Below are positions 18,055 through 27,297 of a DNA stretch of 64,000 nt, piece after piece. Each line of letters starts with the position of its first letter. Within the stretch, counting starts at the first letter, position 1. The stretch lies in contig SWDH01000031.1 of NCBI GenBank assembly GCA_005116945.1, positions 87,916 through 151,915 on the forward strand, in the 5' to 3' direction. This stretch comes from Nitrospira sp. (GTDB lineage: Bacteria; Nitrospirota; Nitrospiria; Nitrospirales; Nitrospiraceae). Made by a program: the position numbers and the translations under genes. The notes below the pieces were generated by a model that did not search any database, was not told the DNA's origin, and was given only the letters and a program-made list of their open reading frames with translations.

Positions 18055-18456
18055 ATGCACGGACTCTTAATCATACTTATCATCATTGCATTGGGTGCAT
18101 GTACGACCCCTTTCGAGAGCTTCCATTCTCATCTTCGGGAGGCTGTCGGTGATGTAACCGAGGACTGCGGGCTTGTTCCGCTATCTGAGCCTCATGGTCC
18201 ATCTGTTTCATGCGCGTCAGCCGCCCTTGCTTCTGGCAAACCATTCATCGTCGGATTTCAGCTGCAAGGAATTGATTCGGAAGTGTGGGAAGGGTTGGTT
18301 TTCGGCCGCGACGGCGCGGCTAGAAGAATTCGCTTTGATTCGGATGTTGGTGGAGGAGGGCACTTCTTTAAGGAGCCACGAGTCCATATCGAAGATTGTG
18401 TGGCCCCATCACTTTCAGTGTCGAAATCGGTAAGGATTGTATGTGGAATAAAATAG
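18055..18456 (+). CDS. Small lipoprotein of unknown function
   Basis: A 133-residue protein starting with a hydrophobic segment and the lipobox LGAC, so it is probably anchored to a membrane by its Cys. Several later Cys residues (DCGLVP, SVSCAS, EDCVAP, VRIVCG) could form disulfides. No family is recognised. Confidence 0.55.
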   Translation: MHGLLIILIIIALGACTTPFESFHSHLREAVGDVTEDCGLVPLSEPHGPSVSCASAALASGKPFIVGFQLQGIDSEVWEGLVFGRDGAARRIRFDSDVGGGGHFFKEPRVHIEDCVAPSLSVSKSVRIVCGIK

Positions 18457-18594
18457 GGGGAGGAGTCGCTTCAAGCAAAGTGTCGTCCAGCACGGCAGGC
18501 TTCTTGTCGCTTGGCTTTCGCGACTGAAGCGATCGACAGACCGATTTCAACTGTCAGCCTACATTTCTATGAAGGAAAGGATTTGTTGAACCAG

Positions 18595-19251
18595 CTAGGG
18601 AGTACATTGTCTGGCGGTTTGCCCAATGCGGCCTCTGTCTATAGCGTCAAAATCCATTGAGACGTTGTCTAAATCATCGACGCCAAGGATTGGAGAAAAG
18701 AGCACGCTTGATTTTTCTTGCCGTTTGGGCAATCCGTAAAAGTACAACCCGATTTGCTTGGAAGTCATCTTGAGCAGACGGCGCACCAACACGGCATCGT
18801 TGGGTGGAAACCCAAAGCTCTCCGGATCCATACGAGCGGTGGAGATAGCAGCAAAGCGGCCGTCTTCGCGGATGGCAAAGGCAAATCGCCATTCCTTCCG
18901 TCGGATGTACATGTCTCCTCTGGTGAATCCCATCATCATGACCGTTCGGTCTTGAGCCTGTTCAGGAAAAGCAATTTTCATCTGCTTAATGATCTCTTCT
19001 CCGATCAATTGACCGCGAGCGCGATCCATCATTGAATCTTCGAATGGAATGGTGGGTTGAACAGCAATGTGTAACCCAAGAGTCTTCTCATAGTAGTTTG
19101 CCAATGTCTGGAGGGATTCTGAAGGAAAGTTGCCAATTGGGACAAATGTGATTTGGCATAGAGGCTTTGACAATGCGATCCATTGTATCCCCCCGTAGGA
19201 GAGGAGGAGAGCAACGATCACTCCTATGACTTTTGAGGTGGTCGATTTCAC
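18595..19251 (-). CDS. Archaemetzincin-like protein without the HExxH motif
   Basis: It starts at GTG 19251 just after the TPR gene and has one N-terminal membrane segment (VIGVIVALLLSYG). The rest follows the archaemetzincin pattern: FTRGDMYI near residue 109, AISTARMDP near 135, then the helix where a zinc protease would carry HExxHxxGxxHC. Here it reads MTSKQIGLYFYGLP (162-175), followed by SVLFSPILGVDDLD. The zinc ligands are absent, so peptidase activity is unlikely. I recall a bacterial group with this same substitution. It lies 11 bases from the TPR gene, so the two are probably cotranscribed. Confidence 0.55.
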   Translation of the reverse strand: MKSTTSKVIGVIVALLLSYGGIQWIALSKPLCQITFVPIGNFPSESLQTLANYYEKTLGLHIAVQPTIPFEDSMMDRARGQLIGEEIIKQMKIAFPEQAQDRTVMMMGFTRGDMYIRRKEWRFAFAIREDGRFAAISTARMDPESFGFPPNDAVLVRRLLKMTSKQIGLYFYGLPKRQEKSSVLFSPILGVDDLDNVSMDFDAIDRGRIGQTARQCTP

Positions 19252-19261
19252 CGGGCTTGCT

Positions 19262-20353
19262 CTAGCTCCTTGAGGCGGTCAGGTCGCTGATCAGATTGCG
19301 GAAGTTCTCATTCTTCATGAAGCGCTGAAACGATGAGTTCTGGCGTGGGTCGGGCATGCCCTTGTCGCCAGGATTGAGATTCTTCCGATGGCGAAAGGCT
19401 GTTCTGAGGGACTGCATGGCATGATCGAGCTCGTTCATTTCTGCAAACGTGCAGGCCAAGTTGTAGTGGAATATTGGATAGGCAGGGTCGGCCTGTATTG
19501 CCTGTTCAAACAGGGCTTTTGCTTCCTTGAGACGACCGGTCATCACGTAGGCCATCCCTAAATGGTCGATCAAGACGCGCCAAAGAGCCCGGTCGAGTTG
19601 CGGCTCGGCTGTTTCAAGATCATACGCTTTCAAATAGGGTGAAATGGCCTGGGCGAATTTGTTCTGTCGATAGAGCACGTTCCCTATTTCGAATAATTCT
19701 CTACTGTTGGGTGGCGCGGGTGGCTGGGTCAGTATGATCTTTGGCGGTGCCGGTCGCGTGGTCTGTATGATCGTTGAGGGTTCTGGTTGCAAGCGAATGG
19801 TTTTGAGAATTGATTGAAAGAGCGGCGCATCGGCGGTGGTGTAGTGTGCCTTCGAAAGGTGGATGTCGGCGTAGACGTTGTCTTGTGCGAGGCAGGCATG
19901 CACATGTTTGTGGTCCAATCGGACTCCCCGGAACTTGTGCAGGGTATATTCAAGGGTCGGTATTGCAGCGGTGGTATTGAGCGCGATGTCCTGCCCATGG
20001 GTGACAGACGAATCCTTTTGTATCAGCTGGAGCTGTTCGATGCATCCTGGCACGGTCGCTTGGGTTGGAACTTTCTCAAGAGAGACCGACACAGTCAATC
20101 CTGTCTTGTGATGTAAGGCCGTGAGATAGCGGCGACCGTCTGGTTTGACCTGATCGATGTCTTTTGTGAAACCAGCTAAGTCGATTGAAAGTCCCAAGCC
20201 TTTCTCAGGCCAGGCCACAAATGTGGGAGGTTCGTCCGTTCCACTCGCAGCCTGTGAGAGGCCAATGGGCTCTGCCGACATGAAGGCCCAGAGACTCAAG
20301 ACGCACAGGACCAACACCTTGATGGTCTCGGACTGCCTCTCTCGGCTCGTCAT
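19262..20353 (-). CDS. Secreted TPR protein
   Basis: The start at 20353 has AAAGGAGG six bases upstream. A signal-like segment (VLVLCVLSLWAFMSA) is followed by a beta-rich domain of about 170 residues and a Pro-rich linker. A TPR region of roughly residues 225-340 comes next (SRELFEIGNVLYRQNKFAQAI, then YPIFHYNLACTFAEM). TPR repeats bind partner proteins, and location is probably periplasmic. It is the first gene of a two-gene unit with the archaemetzincin-like protein. Confidence 0.7.
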   Translation of the reverse strand: MTSRERQSETIKVLVLCVLSLWAFMSAEPIGLSQAASGTDEPPTFVAWPEKGLGLSIDLAGFTKDIDQVKPDGRRYLTALHHKTGLTVSVSLEKVPTQATVPGCIEQLQLIQKDSSVTHGQDIALNTTAAIPTLEYTLHKFRGVRLDHKHVHACLAQDNVYADIHLSKAHYTTADAPLFQSILKTIRLQPEPSTIIQTTRPAPPKIILTQPPAPPNSRELFEIGNVLYRQNKFAQAISPYLKAYDLETAEPQLDRALWRVLIDHLGMAYVMTGRLKEAKALFEQAIQADPAYPIFHYNLACTFAEMNELDHAMQSLRTAFRHRKNLNPGDKGMPDPRQNSSFQRFMKNENFRNLISDLTASRS

Positions 20354-20607
20354 GGGCCCTCCTTTGATGACACGCTGTCCTTCTTGCACAGACAGTGTAG
20401 GACATGACCTGATTCATCGAAAGAAATTACTATTTATGGGATCGCTCGCCCGCATGATTCATGTGGCTTCTGCTGCAAGCATGGTTACGCGGCTGTGACG
20501 GGCCGTCTCGCTGTTCAACCCGTAGCAACCGGTTAACGCTTCCCCTCCTAAGGTAGGATACCGCTCACAGCACCTCCCTCGGTACAATCCGGCGTCACGG
20601 AGGTTGT

Positions 20608-20988
20608 ATGGCGCCACTTCGATATTCCCGAACTTATCATCGGTTCCCGCTTTTCTATCCAGTTATCTTCGGTGGGGCTCCATTTGTGGGTGAAGGTATC
20701 TTAAGCAACCTGTCGCTGATGGGATGCTCCGTGATGTGCGATCGAGAGGTTCTTTGCGGCAGTGATGTACGTGTGAGTGTCCTGCTTCCTCATCAGACGC
20801 CGGCGCTATCAATCGATCTCGGGACGATTAAATGGGTTCGGGGTTGTGAGTTTGGAGTGGAGTTTCTTCGCCTGCCGCTTGAGGCACGGCAACGTCTGAA
20901 CCGCATGCTGCGAATTGAACTCATCGAGTTTCTGAAGGCCAGTTCAGGAAGACGCGAATCGCTGGAATTGCTCAATCAGGGAGGGTAG
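20608..20988 (+). CDS. PilZ-domain protein
   Basis: A 126-residue single-domain protein with GGAGG four bases before its ATG. The N-terminal RYSRTYHR region and the NLSLMGC segment correspond to the Arg-rich and (D/N)xSxxG motifs of PilZ domains. The spacing suggests c-di-GMP binding, though the first motif is not the canonical RxxxR. It could link second-messenger levels to motility or secretion; no target is nearby. Confidence 0.7.
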   Translation: MAPLRYSRTYHRFPLFYPVIFGGAPFVGEGILSNLSLMGCSVMCDREVLCGSDVRVSVLLPHQTPALSIDLGTIKWVRGCEFGVEFLRLPLEARQRLNRMLRIELIEFLKASSGRRESLELLNQGG

Positions 20989-21452
20989 CCCGCACGACCC
21001 ATACGCGCGCCTACTGAAATTGCCGATTGGCTTATGTGTAGAGCGTCGTTCTTCTCCTGATGCCGAAGTGGTCACCACTCAAGACCCACCCATCAGTCAA
21101 TCTCGCCACATCCCGTGCGGAATGCCCACACAATCTGAGGCGTTACGAGAAGAATTTTCGCCGGCTGTCCATCGTGCCTGCGCGCTGCAGAGTAGATGTT
21201 ATGGCGCCGATGGTGAGCGGCACAGTGACAGGGGACGCAGAATGTTTGTCGTCTCTGCTCCTGCGGTGCGGCGTGTCCGCGGTTCTTTCTCCCTCAGCGG
21301 CAGCGCATCAAGGATCCCAAGAGCTGCGTGGTGAGTCTCTCGTCACAATCTTCGATAATGTTTGGTCAAATGTCGAACCGAGGCGATACTATAGATCGGT
21401 ATCCTCACATGAGATGCCACTCCAATCTTTGGGATGCCCTAGGACTGAATCA

Positions 21453-22775
21453 ATGCCATCGCCGCTGGAATCCATCCGTCATCTCAGCGAAACCCTCTAT
21501 CAGTATTCAAACGTCGACGACATGGTGAGTCACGTGTTGCGCACCGCTCTCGAGGTCATAGGAGCGGACGCGGGATCCATCCTCCTGGCAGACGAACATA
21601 CCAAGCAATTAGTCTTTCGCTGTGCAGTGGGAACGTCTGTCGACGGCCTGCACCGTGTGTCGATTCCCTGGGACAGCGGAATAGTCGGCGGCGTCTTTCA
21701 CAGCGGTCGGACAGAGATAATCCCCGCTGTTCAGCCGGACGCTCGGCATGAATCGTCGACTGATCGAATGACCGGGTATCAATCACGAGACATGATCGTC
21801 GTTCCACTCAAGCGCCAGGCTGAAACTCCGGTCGGCGTCATCGAGGTTCTGAATAGAGGTACAGGCCAGATCACCCGCGACGATCTCGACGCGTTGACGA
21901 TCATCGCCTCCATTGCCGCGTCCGCCATTGAACGCACCAACAGTGCGGAGGCATTGCGTCAGAAAGACCTTCAACTACAAGAATCTCAAAAAATGGAGAT
22001 CATCGGTCGGTCGGCGGAATACATCGCCCACGATTTCAATAATCTTCTCGCTGGCATAAAAGGATTCACCCAATTGATTGCGAAGACGCAGGCCCCCGAT
22101 GCCGCTTCGGGGCAGTACGTGGACCAAGTGATGAAGGTTGTGAAACAGGGGAGGGGCCTGACCAAGCAGTTGCTGGCTTACATCGGAAATCAGGTGTTGG
22201 AACCCCAATCTGTCAATCTGAATGATCTCGTGTCCAGTATGGAGAAGATACTGCGATTGTTCATCGGGAAGGGGAATGCTCTATTCATGAATCTAGACCC
22301 GCGTCTTTGCCAGGTGAAGGCTATTCCTGTTCACATCGAGCAAGTCCTCATGAACCTGTGTGTGAATGCCCGTGATGCCATGCCGAAGGGGGGATCGCTC
22401 ACCATCGAGACGGCAATGGTCGAATTGGATGCCTCGTATTCCCGTCATGCGCCAGACCTCTGCCCCGGATGGTATGTTCGGCTCTCGGTCACCGATACCG
22501 GGTCTGGCATGGATCAGGCGGCGAAAGAGAAATTATTCAAGCGGTTCTTTACGACGAAGGCGCCGGGAAAAGGAACCGGCTTGGGGCTGTCTATCGTCCA
22601 TGGGATCGTGAAGCAAAGCCATGGGTATGTTGCTGTCGCCAGCACGGTGGGGCACGGCACTACCTTCACAATTTATCTGCCTCAGGTCGAGGCTTCAGGT
22701 CCTGACGGATGCGCAAACGATCGTGCCACAGCAGTTGGAATGAAAGATGAGCAGAGGCCTGTTCAGGCTCAATAA
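21453..22775 (+). CDS. GAF-domain histidine kinase, orphan
   Basis: The frame is open from 21060, but its first 118-131 residues look non-coding. I prefer the ATG at 21453, where AGGA lies eight bases upstream. A GAF sensor domain covers about residues 20-160. Next comes a HisKA helix with the phosphorylated His in AHDFNNLLAG (near 192), then a HATPase domain with NLCVNARDAMPKGG, DTGSGM and GTGLGLSI. There is no membrane segment, so it senses a cytoplasmic signal. No response regulator is adjacent. Confidence 0.85.
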   Translation: MPSPLESIRHLSETLYQYSNVDDMVSHVLRTALEVIGADAGSILLADEHTKQLVFRCAVGTSVDGLHRVSIPWDSGIVGGVFHSGRTEIIPAVQPDARHESSTDRMTGYQSRDMIVVPLKRQAETPVGVIEVLNRGTGQITRDDLDALTIIASIAASAIERTNSAEALRQKDLQLQESQKMEIIGRSAEYIAHDFNNLLAGIKGFTQLIAKTQAPDAASGQYVDQVMKVVKQGRGLTKQLLAYIGNQVLEPQSVNLNDLVSSMEKILRLFIGKGNALFMNLDPRLCQVKAIPVHIEQVLMNLCVNARDAMPKGGSLTIETAMVELDASYSRHAPDLCPGWYVRLSVTDTGSGMDQAAKEKLFKRFFTTKAPGKGTGLGLSIVHGIVKQSHGYVAVASTVGHGTTFTIYLPQVEASGPDGCANDRATAVGMKDEQRPVQAQ

Positions 22776-22896
22776 TCCACCTCAGCCTCCCGAACGACCC
22801 GCCATTCGCCCCTCATCCCATCGCGCACATTCTTGACGCGCCTGTGTTCAGAGCGTAGGGTCTCACAGTATCAGAATCCAAGGACGGAGGTAGCGA

Positions 22897-23463
22897 ATGG
22901 CCTCTGCATTTTCCCATGCCATTGTCGCGCTGGCGATGGGGAAGGCCTTTCAGAATAAGGTATTGGGTTGGCGCGAACTGTTCTTGGGTGCGTTCTGCTC
23001 AATCGTGCCGGATTTCGATGTAATAGGGTTGTACGTTGGTATCCGCTACGGCGACGTGTGGGGCCATCGTGGACTGACGCATTCGATCATGTTCGCGGTG
23101 CTACTAGCCGCAAGTCTTGTGGCCTTGTGGTATCGAGGCAAGGGCACGTTCGCGATGACGGGGATTTTTCTCTATTTCTTTCTCTGTACCCTGTCGCACG
23201 GCGTGCTCGATGCCATGACAAATGGAGGGTTGGGCGTGGCGTTTTTCTCTCCATTCGATACCACGAGATATTTTTTCCCCGTACGACCAGTCCTTGTGTC
23301 TCCAATCGGTGTCGGCAAATTTTTCAGTGACTATGGTGTTCGTGTCCTCGCCAGCGAAGCGATATGGATCTGGCTGCCGTCCGGTGTGGCGTTTCTGGTG
23401 ATTCGTGTCGTTCAGAGGCTGTGGCCAGCCAAATCCGCGCCGTCTCCCTCATCGACGTCCTGA
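22897..23463 (+). CDS. YdjM-like membrane metal-dependent hydrolase (DUF457)
   Basis: A 188-residue protein with GGAGG before the ATG. It has about four or five membrane helices and the metal-ligand pattern of this family: SHAIVALAMG, VPDFDVI, HRGLTHS and LSHGVLDAMTNGG. The family is predicted to hydrolyse a lipid-linked or phosphorylated substrate at the inner membrane; some members are DNA-damage regulated. Substrate unknown here. Confidence 0.85.
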   Translation: MASAFSHAIVALAMGKAFQNKVLGWRELFLGAFCSIVPDFDVIGLYVGIRYGDVWGHRGLTHSIMFAVLLAASLVALWYRGKGTFAMTGIFLYFFLCTLSHGVLDAMTNGGLGVAFFSPFDTTRYFFPVRPVLVSPIGVGKFFSDYGVRVLASEAIWIWLPSGVAFLVIRVVQRLWPAKSAPSPSSTS

Positions 23464-23528
23464 TGCGCCTTTCTTCAGCGCCATGGCGCAGCAAGAAATA
23501 GGATGCGCTCATATGCTTGCCACGTATG

Positions 23529-25292
23529 TTACGAGGATTGGGGTGGTGCGACAATGCGGAATCGTACTTCATCGACAAGGGTATCGGCAGACAGCGTATC
23601 TCCCATAAACAACCCGCAGTGATAGAGCCCAGCTGTCCATCCAGGCTTTGGAGGCACTAACACAAAATAGCCGGACTGGTCGTTCATGGTCGTCATGACT
23701 CGGTCCTGTGCGACAGCGGGTTGCTCTCCTGTCATCTCAGATGTTTCCACAAAACAGCGGGCTGTGAGGGGCACGGCGTCAAATGAGGCGGACACCAGGC
23801 CAAAGACGAGGTAGATCTCTGCTTGTGTGGTGGGAAAGCTGTCGCCCGGATATACAGGAATAAATTCATGAGCGCCGGTGGGGAAATCGTCCCGTACGAT
23901 CCTGCCCGCGGGAATCACAAATCGAAACCAACTGAAATCGGCATCTCTGCCCATGAGGGACGCATGCTGGTCCAGAGGTTTCTGGGGTTTAAATCGCTCA
24001 TTGGCTCTGGCGTACAGCTCTTTTTCCGGAGAGAGTGATGGAGCGGGTGACTCGTCCGAAGGGGTAGGGCTTGCAGCCGCATCTGCCTGTCGCGTGGCCA
24101 ATTCAGGAACATGGGGACGCACTTTCTCGAGCCATCGTGCGATTTTATTCTTATCCAATACACGGGTGTCAGGTGGGAGTCGCACCTGCTTGTTGGTTTC
24201 TTCAAATTCGACTGCGGCATCATAGAGCGTGTGAAAATGGACGAACGCATCTTCCCATTGTTCCAACTCTACGAAACACTGCCCCATCCGAAACACCGTG
24301 TCTGCGTAGTCGTCGTCGTTGGGGTCGAGGTTGGAGACCTTGCCAAACACGGTCAGCGCATCTTTGCACCGGCCGAGCTGCATGAGGGTGAGTCCTAATT
24401 GATAATTGGCGAGCGCATCATTGGGATTGAGGGTCAGCATTCGTTGATAGATCGGCTCAGCCTCCTGATATCGTCCCGTCGAGAAGAGTTGCCAGGCCTC
24501 CGCGCGAATGGCCGCCCATTCCTTGCGCTGTGCTCCTGTCATTTCTTTGGTCAGAACAGGGTCGAAACGCCGGCCTCGATCGATGGAGTTGCCATTTACT
24601 TGTGCCAGGAGATTCCTGGCAGGGAGCTCCAGCGGAGAACCGGAGGAGATATTGTGTAACACGTACTGAACGTCATGCTCTGCGCCGTCATAGTCCAAGA
24701 CGTCGAACCGCGCACGGGCCAACGCTAATCGCCATCCGAGCACATTTGCGGCAAGTTCCACGGATTTTTTGTACGATTCGAGTGATTCCTCAAGGCGATT
24801 GTGTTTTCGGAGTTCTTGCGCCAGCCGCAGATGAACCAAGGGATTCTCATCATCGATGCGTGCGATGTGCCCTAACTCTGCGATGGATTCCTCACCCTGT
24901 CCTGACCGAGTCAACACCGCCCACTTGGCCCATCGGACATCCAGGGCGGTCGGAATTTTGGCGAGGACTGTCTCATAGGCCTCAACCGCCTCTCGAGGGC
25001 CTCGGGATGTGGTGAGAATATCGGCGCGTAATTTCTGGAGTGTCAGTGCGTCAGGGTAGTCGTGAATGCCTTGGTCTAGGATCTCTAGCGCAGCGGACGA
25101 GGTTCCATCCTCCCACAGCACTCGCGCCTGTTCGGCAATGTGCTCCGCCGAACGTCGCGATCGATCCTCCGCGTGCGTGAGGGATCCCATTGTCAGCGTC
25201 ATACACAGTGGTACGCCAATGAGCAGGGCGATAGCACCCTGTCGAAGTTGCACGAGGGGCAGTGGGATAGGAGATGGCGACGGTCTATTCAT
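23529..25292 (-). CDS. Secreted TPR protein with C-terminal beta domain
   Basis: From the ATG at 25292 the protein has 587 residues. A Pro-rich start and a hydrophobic segment (GAIALLIGVPLCMTLTMG) act as a signal anchor. Multiple TPR units fill roughly residues 45-400 (ALEILDQGIHDYPDALTLQKLRA, PLVHLRLAQELRKH, ALANYQLGLTLMQLG). A final beta-rich domain of about 130 residues follows. It probably scaffolds a periplasmic complex. Nothing in the neighbourhood names that complex. Confidence 0.7.
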   Translation of the reverse strand: MNRPSPSPIPLPLVQLRQGAIALLIGVPLCMTLTMGSLTHAEDRSRRSAEHIAEQARVLWEDGTSSAALEILDQGIHDYPDALTLQKLRADILTTSRGPREAVEAYETVLAKIPTALDVRWAKWAVLTRSGQGEESIAELGHIARIDDENPLVHLRLAQELRKHNRLEESLESYKKSVELAANVLGWRLALARARFDVLDYDGAEHDVQYVLHNISSGSPLELPARNLLAQVNGNSIDRGRRFDPVLTKEMTGAQRKEWAAIRAEAWQLFSTGRYQEAEPIYQRMLTLNPNDALANYQLGLTLMQLGRCKDALTVFGKVSNLDPNDDDYADTVFRMGQCFVELEQWEDAFVHFHTLYDAAVEFEETNKQVRLPPDTRVLDKNKIARWLEKVRPHVPELATRQADAAASPTPSDESPAPSLSPEKELYARANERFKPQKPLDQHASLMGRDADFSWFRFVIPAGRIVRDDFPTGAHEFIPVYPGDSFPTTQAEIYLVFGLVSASFDAVPLTARCFVETSEMTGEQPAVAQDRVMTTMNDQSGYFVLVPPKPGWTAGLYHCGLFMGDTLSADTLVDEVRFRIVAPPQSS

Positions 25293-25435
25293 GAAGGTGG
25301 AGACTTCCGTGCACTGAGGCTCACTATACCAAGAAGCGCTGTGATGATGAAATGCGCCACCGGTTTGTTTGACTTTCCTGTTCGTTCGCCGATATCGGTG
25401 AAAACGTGCGTCGCCGTGATACACTTCCCGTCCTC

Positions 25436-25897
25436 ATGTTCGACGTTATTCTCTATCAGCCGGAGATCCCTCCGAACACCGGCAACATTATCCGGTTGTG
25501 TGCGAATACGGGCGCGAAGCTGCATCTGGTGAAGCCGCTGGGGTTTTCTCTGGACGACAAACAATTACTGCGAGCCGGGTTGGACTACCACGAATTCGCG
25601 ACAATCTCGGTCTATGAAAGCTGGGCCGATTGCGCAGCCGGCTTCCACGATCGCCGGGTATTTGCCGTCTCCACGAAAGGCACCCAGCGATACGACTTGG
25701 TGAACTATGCTGTCGGCGATGCCTTTGTGTTTGGCCCGGAAAGCCGTGGGTTGCCGGCTGAGATTCTGAAGTCGGTTGCCGAGTCGCAACGGATCCGTGT
25801 TCCCATGGTCCCTGGAAATCGAAGCCTCAATCTCTCCAACGCGGTCGCGGTGGTGGTGTACGAAGCCTGGCGGCAGCTCGGATTCGCTATAGAGTGA
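25436..25897 (+). CDS. trmL: tRNA (cytidine(34)-2'-O)-methyltransferase TrmL
   Basis: A 153-residue SPOUT methyltransferase that modifies the wobble base of tRNA-Leu isoacceptors using S-adenosylmethionine. Diagnostic stretches are QPEIPPNTGNIIRLCANTG, HLVKPLGFSLDDK, FGPESRGLP and the knot-forming RVPMVPGNRSLNLSNAVAV. The start at 25436 fits family length; the ten upstream residues of the frame do not. Confidence 0.93.
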   Translation: MFDVILYQPEIPPNTGNIIRLCANTGAKLHLVKPLGFSLDDKQLLRAGLDYHEFATISVYESWADCAAGFHDRRVFAVSTKGTQRYDLVNYAVGDAFVFGPESRGLPAEILKSVAESQRIRVPMVPGNRSLNLSNAVAVVVYEAWRQLGFAIE

Positions 25898-25945
25898 AGC
25901 GGTAGGCGGTGAGGGCATTTCTTCCTCGCCATCAGCTTGTGCGGG

Positions 25946-26135
25946 CTAGGAACCTGTCCGCCATTGGCCGTTCTACTGCGGCGAATGATCCCCAACCATC
26001 TGCGTCGTTCTCGGCCTGAAAAAATCCTCAACGTATTCCAACGAATACGCTTCCGGTTTTTCCAGGCCTGTGGCCTCGCATCTAGTCGTGCCTCCTTCGC
26101 CTCGTCACGAAGGCCAATGTCGGACAGGCTCCTAG
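25946..26135. repeat. 190-bp palindromic element, type C
   Basis: Terminal arms of 24 bases (CTAGGAACCTGTCCGC and ATTGGCC at the left; GGCCAATG, then CGGACAGGCTCCTAG at the right) match as inverted repeats with two differences. The interior is also partly self-complementary (TTCCAACGAATACGC region). The right arm supplies the TAG stop codon of the J-domain gene on the minus strand. Confidence 0.65.
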
Positions 26136-27031
26136 AGCTCTTCTTCTCTCAGACATCTTCCGAATCCCTGCTGCTCGGCGAAATAATAGGCATAGTGCAG
26201 CGCCGCGAGATTGGCGATGCGCTCTTCGGCCTCGTCGCGTGTATCGGCGTAGATGATGTGGATGCCATATCTGGCGGTGAGGGCGTCCAAAAAATCCATC
26301 AGCCCAATCTTGTGATAGTGGTTGAGCCGTCCTCCGGCTTTGCGATGTTGGAGTATGCCTTCGATGACGAGGACACGAGCGGGGAAGGCGAGGACCTGTT
26401 CGAGCTCCTGGAGAAACGGCGTGCGGTTATGCGAAGGGTTTGAAAAGACCGTATAGAGTTCTTCGACGCCCATGCGCTTGATACACAATAGCTCAGGGAT
26501 TTCCGCAATGGCATAGCCACTGACGGGCAGGGTCTCTCGCATCGTCCCGGCAATGCGGACAAAGCCGTGAAAGTCGTAGGGCTGGAACTCGCGCGGATCG
26601 ATGAAGAGATGAATGGCCGGAACCATAAGTTTTGGCTGGCCTTGGGGAGAAAGCAACATGATGAGCGATCGTGGTCCGCGAGGGCTCTGGCTGGATCGAG
26701 TAGTCTCGTGCGCGCGCGGCGGGGTGGAGGGGTAGCTTCCAGACGATGGACTCGCTGTTGGCGTAGGACGCGTGGGTGGTCTGGGGGAAGCCGAGTCTTG
26801 GATCGTGGCATCGTAGCGCGCCCGTGCCGTGGGATCGCTTAGGGTTTGATAGGCTTGATTGAGCAGTTGTGTCCGGATTTCGGCTTTGCGGTGCAGGGTC
26901 GGCGCATGGCCGAAACGATCCGGGTGCCAGACCTGAATCTGTTCATGCCAGGCTTTCTTGAGTTCTGCGTCCGTTGCGGTGGGCGAGAGTTCGAGCAGCG
27001 CATAGTAGTTGGTCGTCTGTTTCTCCCGCAT
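26132..27031 (-). CDS. J-domain protein fused to an ERCC4-like nuclease domain
   Basis: The ATG at 27031 is preceded by AAAGGAG; an upstream TTG is less likely. Residues 5-75 are a J-domain with HPD at 36-38, which would recruit and stimulate an Hsp70. A Pro/Ser/Thr linker (80-120) leads to a domain of about 140 residues resembling ERCC4/XPF nucleases: IDPRE at 144-148, then the position of the ERK motif reading IKR (184-186), then KIGLMDFLDALTARYGI. The catalytic Glu is replaced, so cleavage is doubtful. The stop codon lies inside a palindromic element, so the C-terminus may have been changed by its insertion. Confidence 0.65.
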   Translation of the reverse strand: MREKQTTNYYALLELSPTATDAELKKAWHEQIQVWHPDRFGHAPTLHRKAEIRTQLLNQAYQTLSDPTARARYDATIQDSASPRPPTRPTPTASPSSGSYPSTPPRAHETTRSSQSPRGPRSLIMLLSPQGQPKLMVPAIHLFIDPREFQPYDFHGFVRIAGTMRETLPVSGYAIAEIPELLCIKRMGVEELYTVFSNPSHNRTPFLQELEQVLAFPARVLVIEGILQHRKAGGRLNHYHKIGLMDFLDALTARYGIHIIYADTRDEAEERIANLAALHYAYYFAEQQGFGRCLREEEL

Positions 27032-27297
27032 CAATCGCTCCTTTAGCAAAGTCTAGCGGAGTTCTAGGCTCAGATCTAGTTGAAGGGCAGCGGTTCGTGT
27101 GGTTTCGAGATAGATGGGGTGGATACGCGGATCTTTTTGCAGTACACTCGACATCAGCTTCCTAATGCCTGCACGGTATAAACTGATTCCACGAACCACG
27201 ATCTACAACGCACTTTCATAACAAGAAAGCTCGCGAGACTCTGAGTGGCCGGCACTCGACGTCATGCTGCTTTCGGAAAGATCGGTCACGGACACAG

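Noticed and set aside
21060..21452. N-terminal extension of the GAF histidine kinase
   Set aside because: Arg/Ser-rich with no domain and no ribosome binding site at its ATG; a better site precedes 21453.
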